19,170 bases of DNA from JBFELO01 sp041552055 (GTDB taxonomy: Bacteria > Acidobacteriota > Thermoanaerobaculia > Thermoanaerobaculales > Sulfomarinibacteraceae): assembly GCA_041552055.1 (NCBI GenBank), contig JBFELO010000091.1, positions 1-19,170 of the forward strand, in the 5' to 3' direction. The notes below the pieces were generated by a model. That model worked only from the letters and a program-made list of their open reading frames with translations, was not told the DNA's origin and did no database searches. A program made the translations under genes and the position numbers. Shown here piece after piece: positions 7,082-14,688 of the stretch (positions are counted from its first letter, which is position 1; each line of letters starts with the position of its first letter).

Positions 7082-9508
7082 CTACTCCACCGAACGTGCG
7101 ATTCTGAAACCCACGTCGGGCCGGGGATCTCTGCCGTAGTCACGATAGCTCAGGCGGAGCTCGCTGACGCTCTCATCCATCCAGCTCGCGCCACGAATGA
7201 CATGGTACTCGCCCTCGCTCGGCCCCATCGGGTCACGAACCACCGATTCGGTGTTCGGAGGATAGATCGTGTAGATATCGTTGACCCATTCCGACACGTT
7301 GCCTCCAACGTTGAACAGGCCGTGAGGGTTGGGTTGAAAGCTCCCAACGGGAGCGGTCACCGGATGCCCATCGTCGTAGTCGTTGAGACTGTCACCGAGC
7401 AGGGGGGCGGCGGATCGATCGCCGTAGTTGTCGCTGCCCTCCGGGATCGGGAGGCCGTCTCCCCAGGAGTACTTGAGGGTCGAGGTGCCGCTCGCCACGC
7501 GCGCAGCCCACGCCCACTCCGCTTCCGTGGGCATTCGATATCCGATCGGAAGCGGCGAGCGGGCGACAAGCGTTTCTCCGCGCCGGACATACACGGGTGG
7601 CAAGCCCTCGCGTTCGCTCAACCAGTTGCAGTAGAGTGCAGCATCTTCCCAGGTGACTCGAACCACGGGGTGGTGGTCGGTCTCGAGACTGTGGCGACCC
7701 GCCGTGCCGGATCGATGCTGGTCATTGAACTCGCGAAACTCGCGGTTCGACACCTCCCGCACGGCGAGGTAGAAGGGGCGGGTCAGTTCGACCTCGCGCA
7801 GGGTTTCATTGGCCCGTCGGCCCGGTTCCCTGCGCGAAGCTCCCATCGTGAACCGGCCCGGGGCAATCAGGTTCATCTGGACACCCTGTGGAGTCAGGAT
7901 CTCGTCAGGGAGCCCGGGCGACGTCACCGGCTGCAGCGTGACCGCGATCTCCTGCGGCAGGCCGGGGCGGGGCTGGACCTGGGTCCGGTAGGGTTGATAG
8001 CCGTCTTTGCGCACCTCGATGACGTGCTCGACCGCCGGCAGCGAGAGCGTCTGGTCGGTCGAACCGACCGATTCTCCATCAACGAGGATCTCCGCTCCTG
8101 GCGGACGGCTGGAGACCGCGATCGAGCCGCGCATGGGTTGCAGCGTCACGGCCAGCTGACGGCTTTCCCCGGGCCGGACGCGAATTCGCTCGACGTGGCT
8201 GAGATGGCCGGCCCTGGAAACCTCGAGTTCGTGCTCCTCGTTCGGTACCAGATCGAGTTCGATCGGAGTCGTCCCCCGGTACTCTCCATCCACGGTGACG
8301 GTCGCTTGGGCCGGGTCGGTCGCCAGGGAGAGGTTGCCCTCGGCTGGTTGAAGAACAATGGTGGTCGGGGTAAGCGGCTCGTTTGCCACCACCCTCAGCC
8401 GGTCCGAGTGTGGTCTGTAGCCTTCGAGCAAGACCTCGAGGGTGTGGATTCCCGAGATCACCTCTGCGGTAATCGGAGTCCGACCGACCGCCTTGCCGGC
8501 GACCTTGACCGTGGCGCCGGCGGGCTTGGATCTGAAGGTGACCTCGGCCCAGTCGGGGACCATCTCCACGGCCAGGGTGCGCGCCGATCCAGGCCCCTCG
8601 ATGGTCACCTCCGCCAGGTACTCCTGGTAACGCTCCTTGCGGACCAGAATGCGGTGATTGCCGGCGGCGAGCTCGATGCCCGACAGCGGTGTGAGCCCTG
8701 CCGGGAACCCGTCCACGAGCACCTCGGCCCCCTCGACCGATCCGGTTTCCACAGTCAGCAGCCCCGGCATCTGCTCGAGCTCGAATTGAAACTGCTGGTC
8801 GGATTGACGTCCGACCTGGAGTGGTGCGGTCAATGGCCGGTAGCCCTGACGTGCGGCCGTTACGGTGTAGTCGCCCGGACGCACGAGGTAGCGTCCGCCG
8901 AAACGAATCGTCGGCAGGGTGCCTCGGATCGCGATACGGTCGGGCTCTGGCTCGACGGTGATCTCGATCGAACGCGCGGTGAACACGAACCACAGGAGCG
9001 TCGAGAGGGCGAGCAGGAGGGAGGCTTCGAGGATGAGGGCGGGTCTCACCCTCCAGCGCGATACTGGGCGACCGTGCAGGTCGGCCGGTGAGTATTCCGC
9101 CGGAGTAACGATCAGCGGGCCGGATGGGGTGACAGGTGGGGGACCGGGCGGCTTCAACTCCGGTGGATAAGTGAGGGCGTCTGAGGTTGGATCCTCGACC
9201 TTCAGGAGGATGCGTGTGCCGTCGTCGGCGACGACCAGCCGGGCAGGGCCGATCCCGAGAACATCGCCGTCGACAAGCCACTGCGAGGTCGTGAGGAGTA
9301 CCCCGTTGCACGTGACGCGCTCGTTGGCAGGCTCGGCTGGTTGTAGGAAGATGGCGTCCTCATGACGCCCGATCCAGGCAAGCGCTTCGTGGCCCTCGAC
9401 GCCGGGGAGGCGAATCGCAGATCGATGTCCACCGATCGGAATCGGGAACGCCGCCGGGTGGAGTTCCCTGGATCCGTCGAGGTCTTCGACGAAGATCTGA
9501 TCGCTCAA
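7082..9508 (-). CDS. FHA-like / transmembrane / PEGA(x5) / SUMF1-like multidomain protein
   Basis: The 808-residue protein has four parts. An FHA-like region covers about 5-105, with VTCNGVLL and DGDVLGIGPARLVV but weak canonical residues. A Pro-rich linker and one membrane helix follow (about 154-176). The helix is followed by a run of PEGA-type repeats: one degenerate (about 194-226) and four clear (about 257-296, 327-367, 397-438, 467-507; e.g. GAEVLVDGFPAGLTPL). A SUMF1/formylglycine-enzyme-like domain (about 540-806) ends the protein, with MPTEAEWAWAAR, NVGGNVSEWVND, RGASW and DVGFRIAR. The Cys pair of true formylglycine-generating enzymes is absent from the RGASW...YRDY stretch, so sulfatase activation is unlikely. 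The FHA part is cytoplasmic and the rest periplasmic. TTG at 9508 is the chosen start because it overlaps the upstream TGA (TTGA) right after GAGGAGGAG; an ATG at 9568 would overlap the upstream gene by 64 bases. Confidence 0.85.
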   Translation of the reverse strand: MSDQIFVEDLDGSRELHPAAFPIPIGGHRSAIRLPGVEGHEALAWIGRHEDAIFLQPAEPANERVTCNGVLLTTSQWLVDGDVLGIGPARLVVADDGTRILLKVEDPTSDALTYPPELKPPGPPPVTPSGPLIVTPAEYSPADLHGRPVSRWRVRPALILEASLLLALSTLLWFVFTARSIEITVEPEPDRIAIRGTLPTIRFGGRYLVRPGDYTVTAARQGYRPLTAPLQVGRQSDQQFQFELEQMPGLLTVETGSVEGAEVLVDGFPAGLTPLSGIELAAGNHRILVRKERYQEYLAEVTIEGPGSARTLAVEMVPDWAEVTFRSKPAGATVKVAGKAVGRTPITAEVISGIHTLEVLLEGYRPHSDRLRVVANEPLTPTTIVLQPAEGNLSLATDPAQATVTVDGEYRGTTPIELDLVPNEEHELEVSRAGHLSHVERIRVRPGESRQLAVTLQPMRGSIAVSSRPPGAEILVDGESVGSTDQTLSLPAVEHVIEVRKDGYQPYRTQVQPRPGLPQEIAVTLQPVTSPGLPDEILTPQGVQMNLIAPGRFTMGASRREPGRRANETLREVELTRPFYLAVREVSNREFREFNDQHRSGTAGRHSLETDHHPVVRVTWEDAALYCNWLSEREGLPPVYVRRGETLVARSPLPIGYRMPTEAEWAWAARVASGTSTLKYSWGDGLPIPEGSDNYGDRSAAPLLGDSLNDYDDGHPVTAPVGSFQPNPHGLFNVGGNVSEWVNDIYTIYPPNTESVVRDPMGPSEGEYHVIRGASWMDESVSELRLSYRDYGRDPRPDVGFRIARSVE

Positions 9509-11091
9509 ATCTCCTCCTCGCACCGAACCACCAGCGGCTCCGACTCCGTTTCTGGCGAGACCCTCCATTCCACTCGGACATCACGATAACCGCCGCGTGT
9601 CCCGACCACGGTGTAGATCCCGGGGCGGAGGTCCAAGGAACGGCGCGTGAACGTGCCGAACCGGCCGACCCCATGAATCACGACATCGGTGAGGCCATCG
9701 GATTCGAGCTCGACTCGGACGGGAGTCGATGCAACTCGGATCGCCTCTTCGAGTCGGTCGATCTGGCCGGATAGGACTGGCCCCTGTGGCGAGACGGTGC
9801 GCGCGTGGCCGAGCAGCTCCACGGCCTCCTCCAGGACGTGTGCCGAGTTCAGACGGTCAGGATGCTCGAGGTGAAAGTCGATGCGTGCTCCGAGCTGCTC
9901 CCTCGCAGCGGCACGATCGCGACCGCGACGTGCAAACACGACCGCCGGATCGAGCGCCAGCGCGTACTCGTACTCTGCAACCGCTGACTCCCAGCGCTCT
10001 TCCTGCTCGAACGTGGCCGCGCGTTGTCGGTGCTGATCGATCGTCTGGGCGCGCTGTCCCGTCTCCACCCGAGCGAGGCCGTCGGCCACCTCCGGAGATC
10101 CGGGCCGCAGATCTGACGCGCGCTCGAAGGCAGCGCGCGCTGCCTGATAATCCTCACGATCGAGGGCGTCGAGTCCTGCGGACATGAAGGACGCGAACTC
10201 GTCGCGTTTTATCTCACGAGCCACGCGATCGAGTCCCGAGCGGGCGTCCTCTGAGACGGGGTCGGCCGCGGCAGCGCGGCGGTAGAGGTCCGCTGCCAGA
10301 ACGAAATCGCGTTGTTGTTCCGCGGCGCGGGCCTTTCCGAGTAGATCTATCACCTCATCCAGAACCTGCGCGCGGCGCAGCCCCACTGCCGCGGTTCGAC
10401 TCTCGGGCACGAGCTGCAATGCCAGCTGAAAGGCCGCCGTCGCTTGCTGCGAATCGCCGGCCGCGAGCGCTCGAGCACCCTCATCCAGAGCCTGACGAAC
10501 GACCAGCGAGGACCTCGATTCGATGACCGCGAGCTGCCGGCGTGCCTCGTCGTAGGCTGCCAGGGCAGCGGCGTTTTCACCCGAACGGAAGTGACCGTCA
10601 CCGGTCGCGATTTCCTGGACGGCCGACGCATACTCCGCCGGTGCCCAGTTGGAGACGCCCCGCGACTCCAGAGAGGATTGCAGGTCAGTTGCTGCTCCGC
10701 GCATGTCTTCGACGTCGGATCGGAGGGTGTCCGGCCCGGCGAGGCTCGCGACGGCACCCGTGTTTGGCCCGGCGTCCTGGATCTCGGACCGGCCGGGCGG
10801 TGGCGTCGGACCTCTCCCGGGGCGGTGCGACTCGACCCACCTGGGAAGCAACGTGAAGACCGCGAGCAGGGCGCCCCCGAGGACGACCGCCGCCGCCGCC
10901 GCCCACCATTTCGTGCGGCGTCTGCCGTCACCGGTCGCCGGTGAGTCGAGTTGGGAAGCGGTATCTGCGGGTGCCGCCGGATGCACCTGGGCCGCGCGTG
11001 GCGGAGGGACCAGCCGGACCTCGGCGTCAGATCCGTCGTCGGTTCGTCGGACCGGAGTGAAACGGCGATCGAGCTTGGGGCGTTCGGACAT
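9505..11091 (-). CDS. Membrane-anchored TPR protein with PEGA-like C-terminal domain
   Basis: The 528-residue protein has a polar N-terminus (about 1-60), one membrane helix (about 63-83; AAAAAVVLGGALLAVFTLL), a Pro/Gly linker, and TPR-like helix pairs at about 197-242, 252-287, 302-342 and 357-392. Examples are AFQLALQLVPESRTAAVGL and AFERASDLRPGSPEVADGL. The last 70 residues form a beta-rich PEGA-like domain (LDLRPGIYTVVGTRGGYRD). The repeats should lie in the periplasm as a protein-binding scaffold. The ATG at 11091 begins 13 bases after the preceding gene; the open frame upstream of it overlaps that gene and looks spurious. The PEGA-like end suggests it pairs with the next gene's PEGA array, which is an inference. 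Confidence 0.8.
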   Translation of the reverse strand: MSERPKLDRRFTPVRRTDDGSDAEVRLVPPPRAAQVHPAAPADTASQLDSPATGDGRRRTKWWAAAAAVVLGGALLAVFTLLPRWVESHRPGRGPTPPPGRSEIQDAGPNTGAVASLAGPDTLRSDVEDMRGAATDLQSSLESRGVSNWAPAEYASAVQEIATGDGHFRSGENAAALAAYDEARRQLAVIESRSSLVVRQALDEGARALAAGDSQQATAAFQLALQLVPESRTAAVGLRRAQVLDEVIDLLGKARAAEQQRDFVLAADLYRRAAAADPVSEDARSGLDRVAREIKRDEFASFMSAGLDALDREDYQAARAAFERASDLRPGSPEVADGLARVETGQRAQTIDQHRQRAATFEQEERWESAVAEYEYALALDPAVVFARRGRDRAAAREQLGARIDFHLEHPDRLNSAHVLEEAVELLGHARTVSPQGPVLSGQIDRLEEAIRVASTPVRVELESDGLTDVVIHGVGRFGTFTRRSLDLRPGIYTVVGTRGGYRDVRVEWRVSPETESEPLVVRCEEEI

Positions 11092-11104
11092 ATCCGAGAT
11101 GAGA

Positions 11105-12328
11105 TTATCTCGTGTTGGGATCGATATTGGTGTTGGGATCCAGCGGCAGCGCGGTTTCGGTGGCGTAGATTTCGCGAAGGAGCTCTCGCCACGTCTGGTA
11201 CTGCGTCTCCACTGAGCCACTCAGCCGGAGGGTCTGTCCCTCCACCTCGATCACCAGCGGTTCCACCTCGGCCTCGAACGACGCCCCGAGCTCCTTGAGG
11301 GCCTCGACGTGGATCTTGGCTTCCTTGGAGGTGGCGAGGCCGGCCTGAATCGCTGCCATACCCCCAATTGCGGCCGCATCGCGGATCGCTGCCTCCGCAC
11401 CGCTGTCCACCTGGGCAAACATGGCGCCGAGAACCGCGAGGGCACCGAGGATCTTCTGCGTTCGCGCCTTGCGGCGGAGCTTCTCGAGGGCCATCTGTTC
11501 TTCGAAGCTGAACTGTCGCCAGCTGTCGTACGGCTCGGTCATGTCGGTGTAGAAGTTGGCGTAGTGTTGGTTGAGGGTGTCCACGAACATGTACTCGCGT
11601 TCGCGGATCCGCACGACTCGATCCATCATGGGATCGTGCGCGGCCGGGAGCCGAGCGACCTCGTATCGGCCTTTCCTGTTCACGACGACGTAGTCGGAAA
11701 ACGGAACTGGCGCCAAATTGGCTGCGAACTGCAGCTCGGAGACCTGCCGAATCTCGCGGACCTCGTCGTTCTCGAGGCCGGAGCGTGCCGCCACGAGTTG
11801 GTTGCTGATCTGGTGATACAGGGCCTGAAAAGGATCTCGGTCGGCGAGCTGATCACTTTCAGTGTAGGCCACTCCACTGGTGACATGCTTGTACCTGCTG
11901 TTGATCCACACTCGCCCCGTGGAGTCGCTCGCGAGTATCTGTACGACCAGCTCCTTGCCGGTGGACTGGATGATCCTCCCCGTGACCTTGACGTCGAGCG
12001 CTTGCCCGGCGACGGGAACCACCCGAACAGCACCCCACTGACCGGTCTCCTGCAACGTTTCTTTGAGCTGGATCGCGATCCAACGGGCTTCGGACCGTCG
12101 CACCTCGGGGAAAACGTTGGGCGGAAGCTCGCTTTCGTCCTCCGGGAGACCCGGATCGAAGACTTGGATGCCCACGTCCAACAGGTTTGCCTCGGGAATT
12201 TCGACCGCGGCCTGGACGAGTTCGACGTTGCCCTCGGTGGGAACCTGTTGCCTGCTGGAGCACGCGGTCACGAGCAACATCAGGGTCACGACACCCAGCC
12301 CGCGGATTCTGCAGGCTTCAGTCTTCAT
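11105..12328 (-). CDS. Lipoprotein of unrecognised family (outer-membrane candidate)
   Basis: The 407-residue protein starts at ATG 12328 with a lipoprotein signal ending in LLVTAC (Cys23). The residues after Cys are SSRQ, with no Asp at +2, so outer-membrane sorting is plausible. Residues about 45-150 (NLLDVGIQVFDPG, then RWIAIQLKETLQETGQWG and VRVVP, then a strand with STGKELVVQILASDSTGRVW) look like the mixed alpha/beta domain of small transport or assembly lipoproteins. A charged helix (about 280-293) is followed by a glycine- and alanine-rich weakly hydrophobic stretch (about 293-332; GALAVLGAMF, AAIGGMAAIQAGLA). The C-terminus is LDPNTNIDPNTR. GAGGGAAG lies just upstream of the start. 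The gene overlaps the previous one by 11 bases. No named family is assigned. Confidence 0.78.
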   Translation of the reverse strand: MKTEACRIRGLGVVTLMLLVTACSSRQQVPTEGNVELVQAAVEIPEANLLDVGIQVFDPGLPEDESELPPNVFPEVRRSEARWIAIQLKETLQETGQWGAVRVVPVAGQALDVKVTGRIIQSTGKELVVQILASDSTGRVWINSRYKHVTSGVAYTESDQLADRDPFQALYHQISNQLVAARSGLENDEVREIRQVSELQFAANLAPVPFSDYVVVNRKGRYEVARLPAAHDPMMDRVVRIREREYMFVDTLNQHYANFYTDMTEPYDSWRQFSFEEQMALEKLRRKARTQKILGALAVLGAMFAQVDSGAEAAIRDAAAIGGMAAIQAGLATSKEAKIHVEALKELGASFEAEVEPLVIEVEGQTLRLSGSVETQYQTWRELLREIYATETALPLDPNTNIDPNTR

Positions 12329-13202
12329 CCGGACTTCCCTCGGCCCCGGTTGATCGCCTGTACTCCCGATACTCATCCCAGAGGCGCTCCCTCAGCTCAG
12401 GGTCGTCCTCTTCCATCGCCGCTTCACGGAGTTGTCGGGCGACGATGTCGTCGTCGCTGCCATCTCCGACATCCGGCGGCACTCGTGAGAGATCGTCGCC
12501 CTCCGTGCCGCCTCCCGCGTCGGTGGAACCGCTGCCGTCGGGAGTCTCATCGCCACCCGCAGGCATCGCCTCTGAGCCACCCGTAGAGTCGGTGTGCGCT
12601 GCAGTTCCGTCGCCGGCAGCTCCGTCACCGGCCTGGTCACCGCTTTCGCCCTCACCGGGAGCGGCCGCGCCGGGGCCGCTGCCACTGGCTGCGGCCCCGG
12701 ACTCTCGAGCCAGCCGCTGCTGTTCTTCAAGCAGGATGCCGTCGATCTCCTCGAGCGATCGGTCCAGGTCGCGGTCGAGGCCTTCAACACGCTCTCCCGA
12801 GGTTTGGGCTCCCGCCGAAGCGGCAACGGTGCCTGCGGCTCCCATGGAGGGGTCCTTCTCTGATTCAGGCCCTCGTGCCGATGCCTCCTCACCGGAGATC
12901 GCCGAGTTTGCCGATTCGGCGCTGCGATCAGCTGTCTCGCGCGCTGGTTCGGGCGTGCCGGTCGTACCGTCCGATGGCCCGTCGGCCTTCTGCGGTGGTG
13001 CTGCGGACTCGGACTTTGCCTGGGGGGGCGGCGACTGGCCGCCTGAAGGTGCTTCGGCGCTGGAAGGCGACGAGCTCGGCGACGAGGTTGGCGTCTGAGT
13101 TTCCTGCGGCGACGAGGATGCGCAGGCTACCGCCACCGCGACGGCCAGGAACAGGACGCCGCGAGAAAGTGTCGAGGTCAACGAGGATCTTCGGTGGCGC
13201 AT
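12318..13202 (-). CDS. Low-complexity acidic lipoprotein with a conserved-looking C-terminal helix
   Basis: The protein (294 residues from ATG 13202) has a lipoprotein-type signal, AVAVACASS with Cys27. A long disordered region rich in Ser, Pro, Gly, Ala, Asp and Glu follows (about 30-250), interrupted by one charged helix likely to form a coiled coil (about 136-167; LDRDLDRSLEEIDGILLEE). The end (about 251-283) returns to ordered composition: ARQLREAAMEEDDPELRERL followed by WDEYREYR. That block is the probable binding element. It heads the operon, and its 3' end overlaps the second lipoprotein gene by 11 bases. Neither ATG 13202 nor ATG 13211 has a clear Shine-Dalgarno, so the start may be three codons earlier. 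Composition bias could hide the true family. Confidence 0.72.
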   Translation of the reverse strand: MRHRRSSLTSTLSRGVLFLAVAVAVACASSSPQETQTPTSSPSSSPSSAEAPSGGQSPPPQAKSESAAPPQKADGPSDGTTGTPEPARETADRSAESANSAISGEEASARGPESEKDPSMGAAGTVAASAGAQTSGERVEGLDRDLDRSLEEIDGILLEEQQRLARESGAAASGSGPGAAAPGEGESGDQAGDGAAGDGTAAHTDSTGGSEAMPAGGDETPDGSGSTDAGGGTEGDDLSRVPPDVGDGSDDDIVARQLREAAMEEDDPELRERLWDEYREYRRSTGAEGSPDED

Positions 13203-13233
13203 GAGCAGCATGGGACGTGCGGACGGCCCCGCG

Positions 13234-13253
13234 GTTGGGTCAGCCGTCCCAAC
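13234..13253 (-). repeat. Short inverted repeat in the operon 5' leader
   Basis: GTTGGG at 13234-13239 and CCCAAC at 13248-13253 could form a 6-bp stem with an 8-base loop in the untranslated leader, about 30 bases before ATG 13202. It has no adjacent T-run, so it is not an intrinsic terminator. A role is unproven. Confidence 0.3.
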
Positions 13254-13328
13254 AAGGTTCAAACCGGGCGCGGCGGCGGTGCATTCCGCACGGTCCTGTC
13301 GAAATGGTACTCGATCCGAGGCCAGACC

Positions 13329-13356
13329 CGTATCCGTGTCCTCCCGATGTTGTGAA
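13329..13356 (-). promoter_or_regulatory. Candidate promoter for the nine-gene operon
   Basis: Read leftward, TTCACA (13356-13351, five of six -35 bases) and GATACG (13334-13329, three of six -10 bases) are 16 bases apart. This would give a leader of about 120 bases. The -35 box falls in the loop of the inverted repeat CCCGAT (13343-13348) / ATCGGG (13363-13368), a position where a repressor or activator could bind. Confidence 0.3.
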
Positions 13357-13389
13357 AGGCGAATCGGGCTCGGAGACGGAGACGGACAC
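13336..13389. repeat. Nested inverted repeats in the operon promoter region
   Basis: The outer arms are GTGTCC (13336-13341) and GGACAC (13384-13389). The inner arms are CCCGAT (13343-13348) and ATCGGG (13363-13368) around a 14-base loop. The arms are perfect but the internal spacing is uneven. It could be a regulator site or an RNA fold; neither can be decided by eye. Confidence 0.3.
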
Positions 13390-13407
13390 TCCCAAGGAGT
13401 CGAGTGA

Positions 13408-13422
13408 AAAGGCGAGCGCCTA
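13408..13422 (-). terminator. Weak intrinsic-terminator-like hairpin after the phosphoesterase gene
   Basis: Reading leftward from the stop codon, AGGCGCTCGCCT is self-complementary (four to five pairs with a very small loop) and is followed by TTTT. The stem is short, so termination would be inefficient, and read-through into the nine-gene operon is possible. Confidence 0.25.
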
Positions 13423-14688
13423 AGGGGTTCCGACCGGAGTCTGTGCCGGTTCATCACGTTCTTGAGTCGAGCGGAGGCCGGGACCACCTGCCAGAATCTG
13501 CCGTTCGTCGGGGTAGATCGCCGTTACCGTTCCGTCGGAGATCTCGAGAGCGGCGGCCGTTCCCCCGTACACGCTCTCGAGCATTCCGGTGTCGATCAGG
13601 TAAACCCTCCCACCGAATCGAGAGGTGATCCTGCTGCTGCTCTGGACCGTGTGACCTACGACCATGCGGTCGACCCCGAGGCCGTCGAGCAGGGACGCCA
13701 TCTCGTCACCACGTTCGGACTCGTCCCACTTGGCGGCACCTCTGAACCAGAGGGGCCCCTCGGGGTTGGTGATGAACCACTTGGACCAATGGAGGAATCC
13801 CCTGGCACGCTTCAGCCGCGCCAAACGGCGATCGTCAAAAGCGCCGTACCTACCGTTGGCACCCTCGAGCGCCTCGATTTCTTTCGCCACAGCGCCGGCC
13901 ATTTCCAGGGCCGAGAACCAGGGTAGCGCCAGGCCACTGCCGACCATGTAGTCGTGGTAATCGTCAAAGGTGCGGAGCTCCGCTGCGGCGCGCCCATTGA
14001 CCTCCTCGACCGTCAGCCCCTCGAGCATGGGGCCGAATCCGCCGTGGACGAAAAGCGTGCCGTCGACCACTGCCGCCACCGGCAAGCCCCTGAGCCACTC
14101 GCCGTACTTACCCTTTGGCGAAAACGCGTCGACGTATTCGAAGTACCCGGGCGGGTGCATTGCGAACCACTGCTCGCGCGCCTCGCCGGTGACCGGCACG
14201 TCGTGGCCGAGTTCGCGACTGCGCCGCCTCCAGTACCGCTTGAAGACCTCGAAGGCCTCGGTGCGCCGGGCCTCGGTGCGTTCGTCGACGAACGCGGTGT
14301 AGGCGTCGCGATTGACGTCGCGGCGGATGCCCAGCAAATTCATGGCTTCGTGGTTGCCGAGCAGGGCGATCACCTTGCCGCCGGACTCCGGGGCCTCGGC
14401 CTGCAGCCGCATCAGGAGGTCCATGACCTCCTGCAAATCGACGCCGCGATCGAGTAGATCGCCGGTCTGCACCAACGTCGCATCGCCGCCGATCCACGCG
14501 TTGGATTCATCGATCAGCTCGGCCGCGCGCAGAATCCCGACCAGGCCGTCGATGGTGCCGTGAACGTCCGCGACGGCTACCACGCGGTCGGCTGCCACCA
14601 CCGTCGAGGCGGCGAAAAGAATCGTGACCAACGCGCGGGAGATTCGGCTCGATCGTCGGCGGAATGGAGAGGTGTCGTGGTGTATCAC
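13420..14688 (-). CDS. Exported calcineurin-like metallophosphoesterase (Shelphs/PPP-like)
   Basis: The 422-residue protein has a basic N-terminus and a hydrophobic export segment (about 18-33, ending VVAADR). A complete metallophosphoesterase core follows: DVHG (41-44), GDLLDRG (76-82), GNHE (111-114), VHGG (214-217) and VVGHT (343-347). The spacing and the GNHEAMNLLG context match Shewanella-like protein phosphatases and related PPP-type enzymes, which hydrolyse phosphomonoesters using a dinuclear metal site. The active form should be periplasmic or membrane-tethered. GTG at 14688 overlaps the stop of the upstream transporter-fusion gene as GTGA, so the two are translationally coupled. Whether the substrate is a phosphoprotein or a small phosphoester (for example a nucleotide, given the neighbour) is unknown. 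Confidence 0.86.
   Translation of the reverse strand: MIHHDTSPFRRRSSRISRALVTILFAASTVVAADRVVAVADVHGTIDGLVGILRAAELIDESNAWIGGDATLVQTGDLLDRGVDLQEVMDLLMRLQAEAPESGGKVIALLGNHEAMNLLGIRRDVNRDAYTAFVDERTEARRTEAFEVFKRYWRRRSRELGHDVPVTGEAREQWFAMHPPGYFEYVDAFSPKGKYGEWLRGLPVAAVVDGTLFVHGGFGPMLEGLTVEEVNGRAAAELRTFDDYHDYMVGSGLALPWFSALEMAGAVAKEIEALEGANGRYGAFDDRRLARLKRARGFLHWSKWFITNPEGPLWFRGAAKWDESERGDEMASLLDGLGVDRMVVGHTVQSSSRITSRFGGRVYLIDTGMLESVYGGTAAALEISDGTVTAIYPDERQILAGGPGLRSTQERDEPAQTPVGTP

Larger units (their letters stand above)
13203..13419 (-). other. Leader/promoter region of the nine-gene operon
   Basis: These 217 bases hold no supported gene. They contain a candidate leftward promoter, a nested dyad around 13336-13389, two copies of a GTGAAA(A)GGCGA element (13352-13362 and 13404-13415), and a GTTGGG/CCCAAC hairpin (13234-13253) about 30 bases before the first start codon. 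A GGAGAC-type short tandem lies at about 13371-13389. Confidence 0.5.

Noticed and set aside
7082..8000. Active formylglycine-generating enzyme or EgtB
   Set aside because: Required Cys residues for FGE, and the three-His iron site expected for EgtB, are not apparent.
7202..9091. 629-codon open frame on the plus strand
   Set aside because: It is antisense to the PEGA-SUMF1 gene, has no recognisable domain, and reflects the low stop-codon frequency of GC-rich DNA.
4651..9508. Type VI secretion-associated FHA module
   Set aside because: No TssJ, TssK, TssL, TssM, sheath or ClpV genes are present; FHA domains alone are not evidence.
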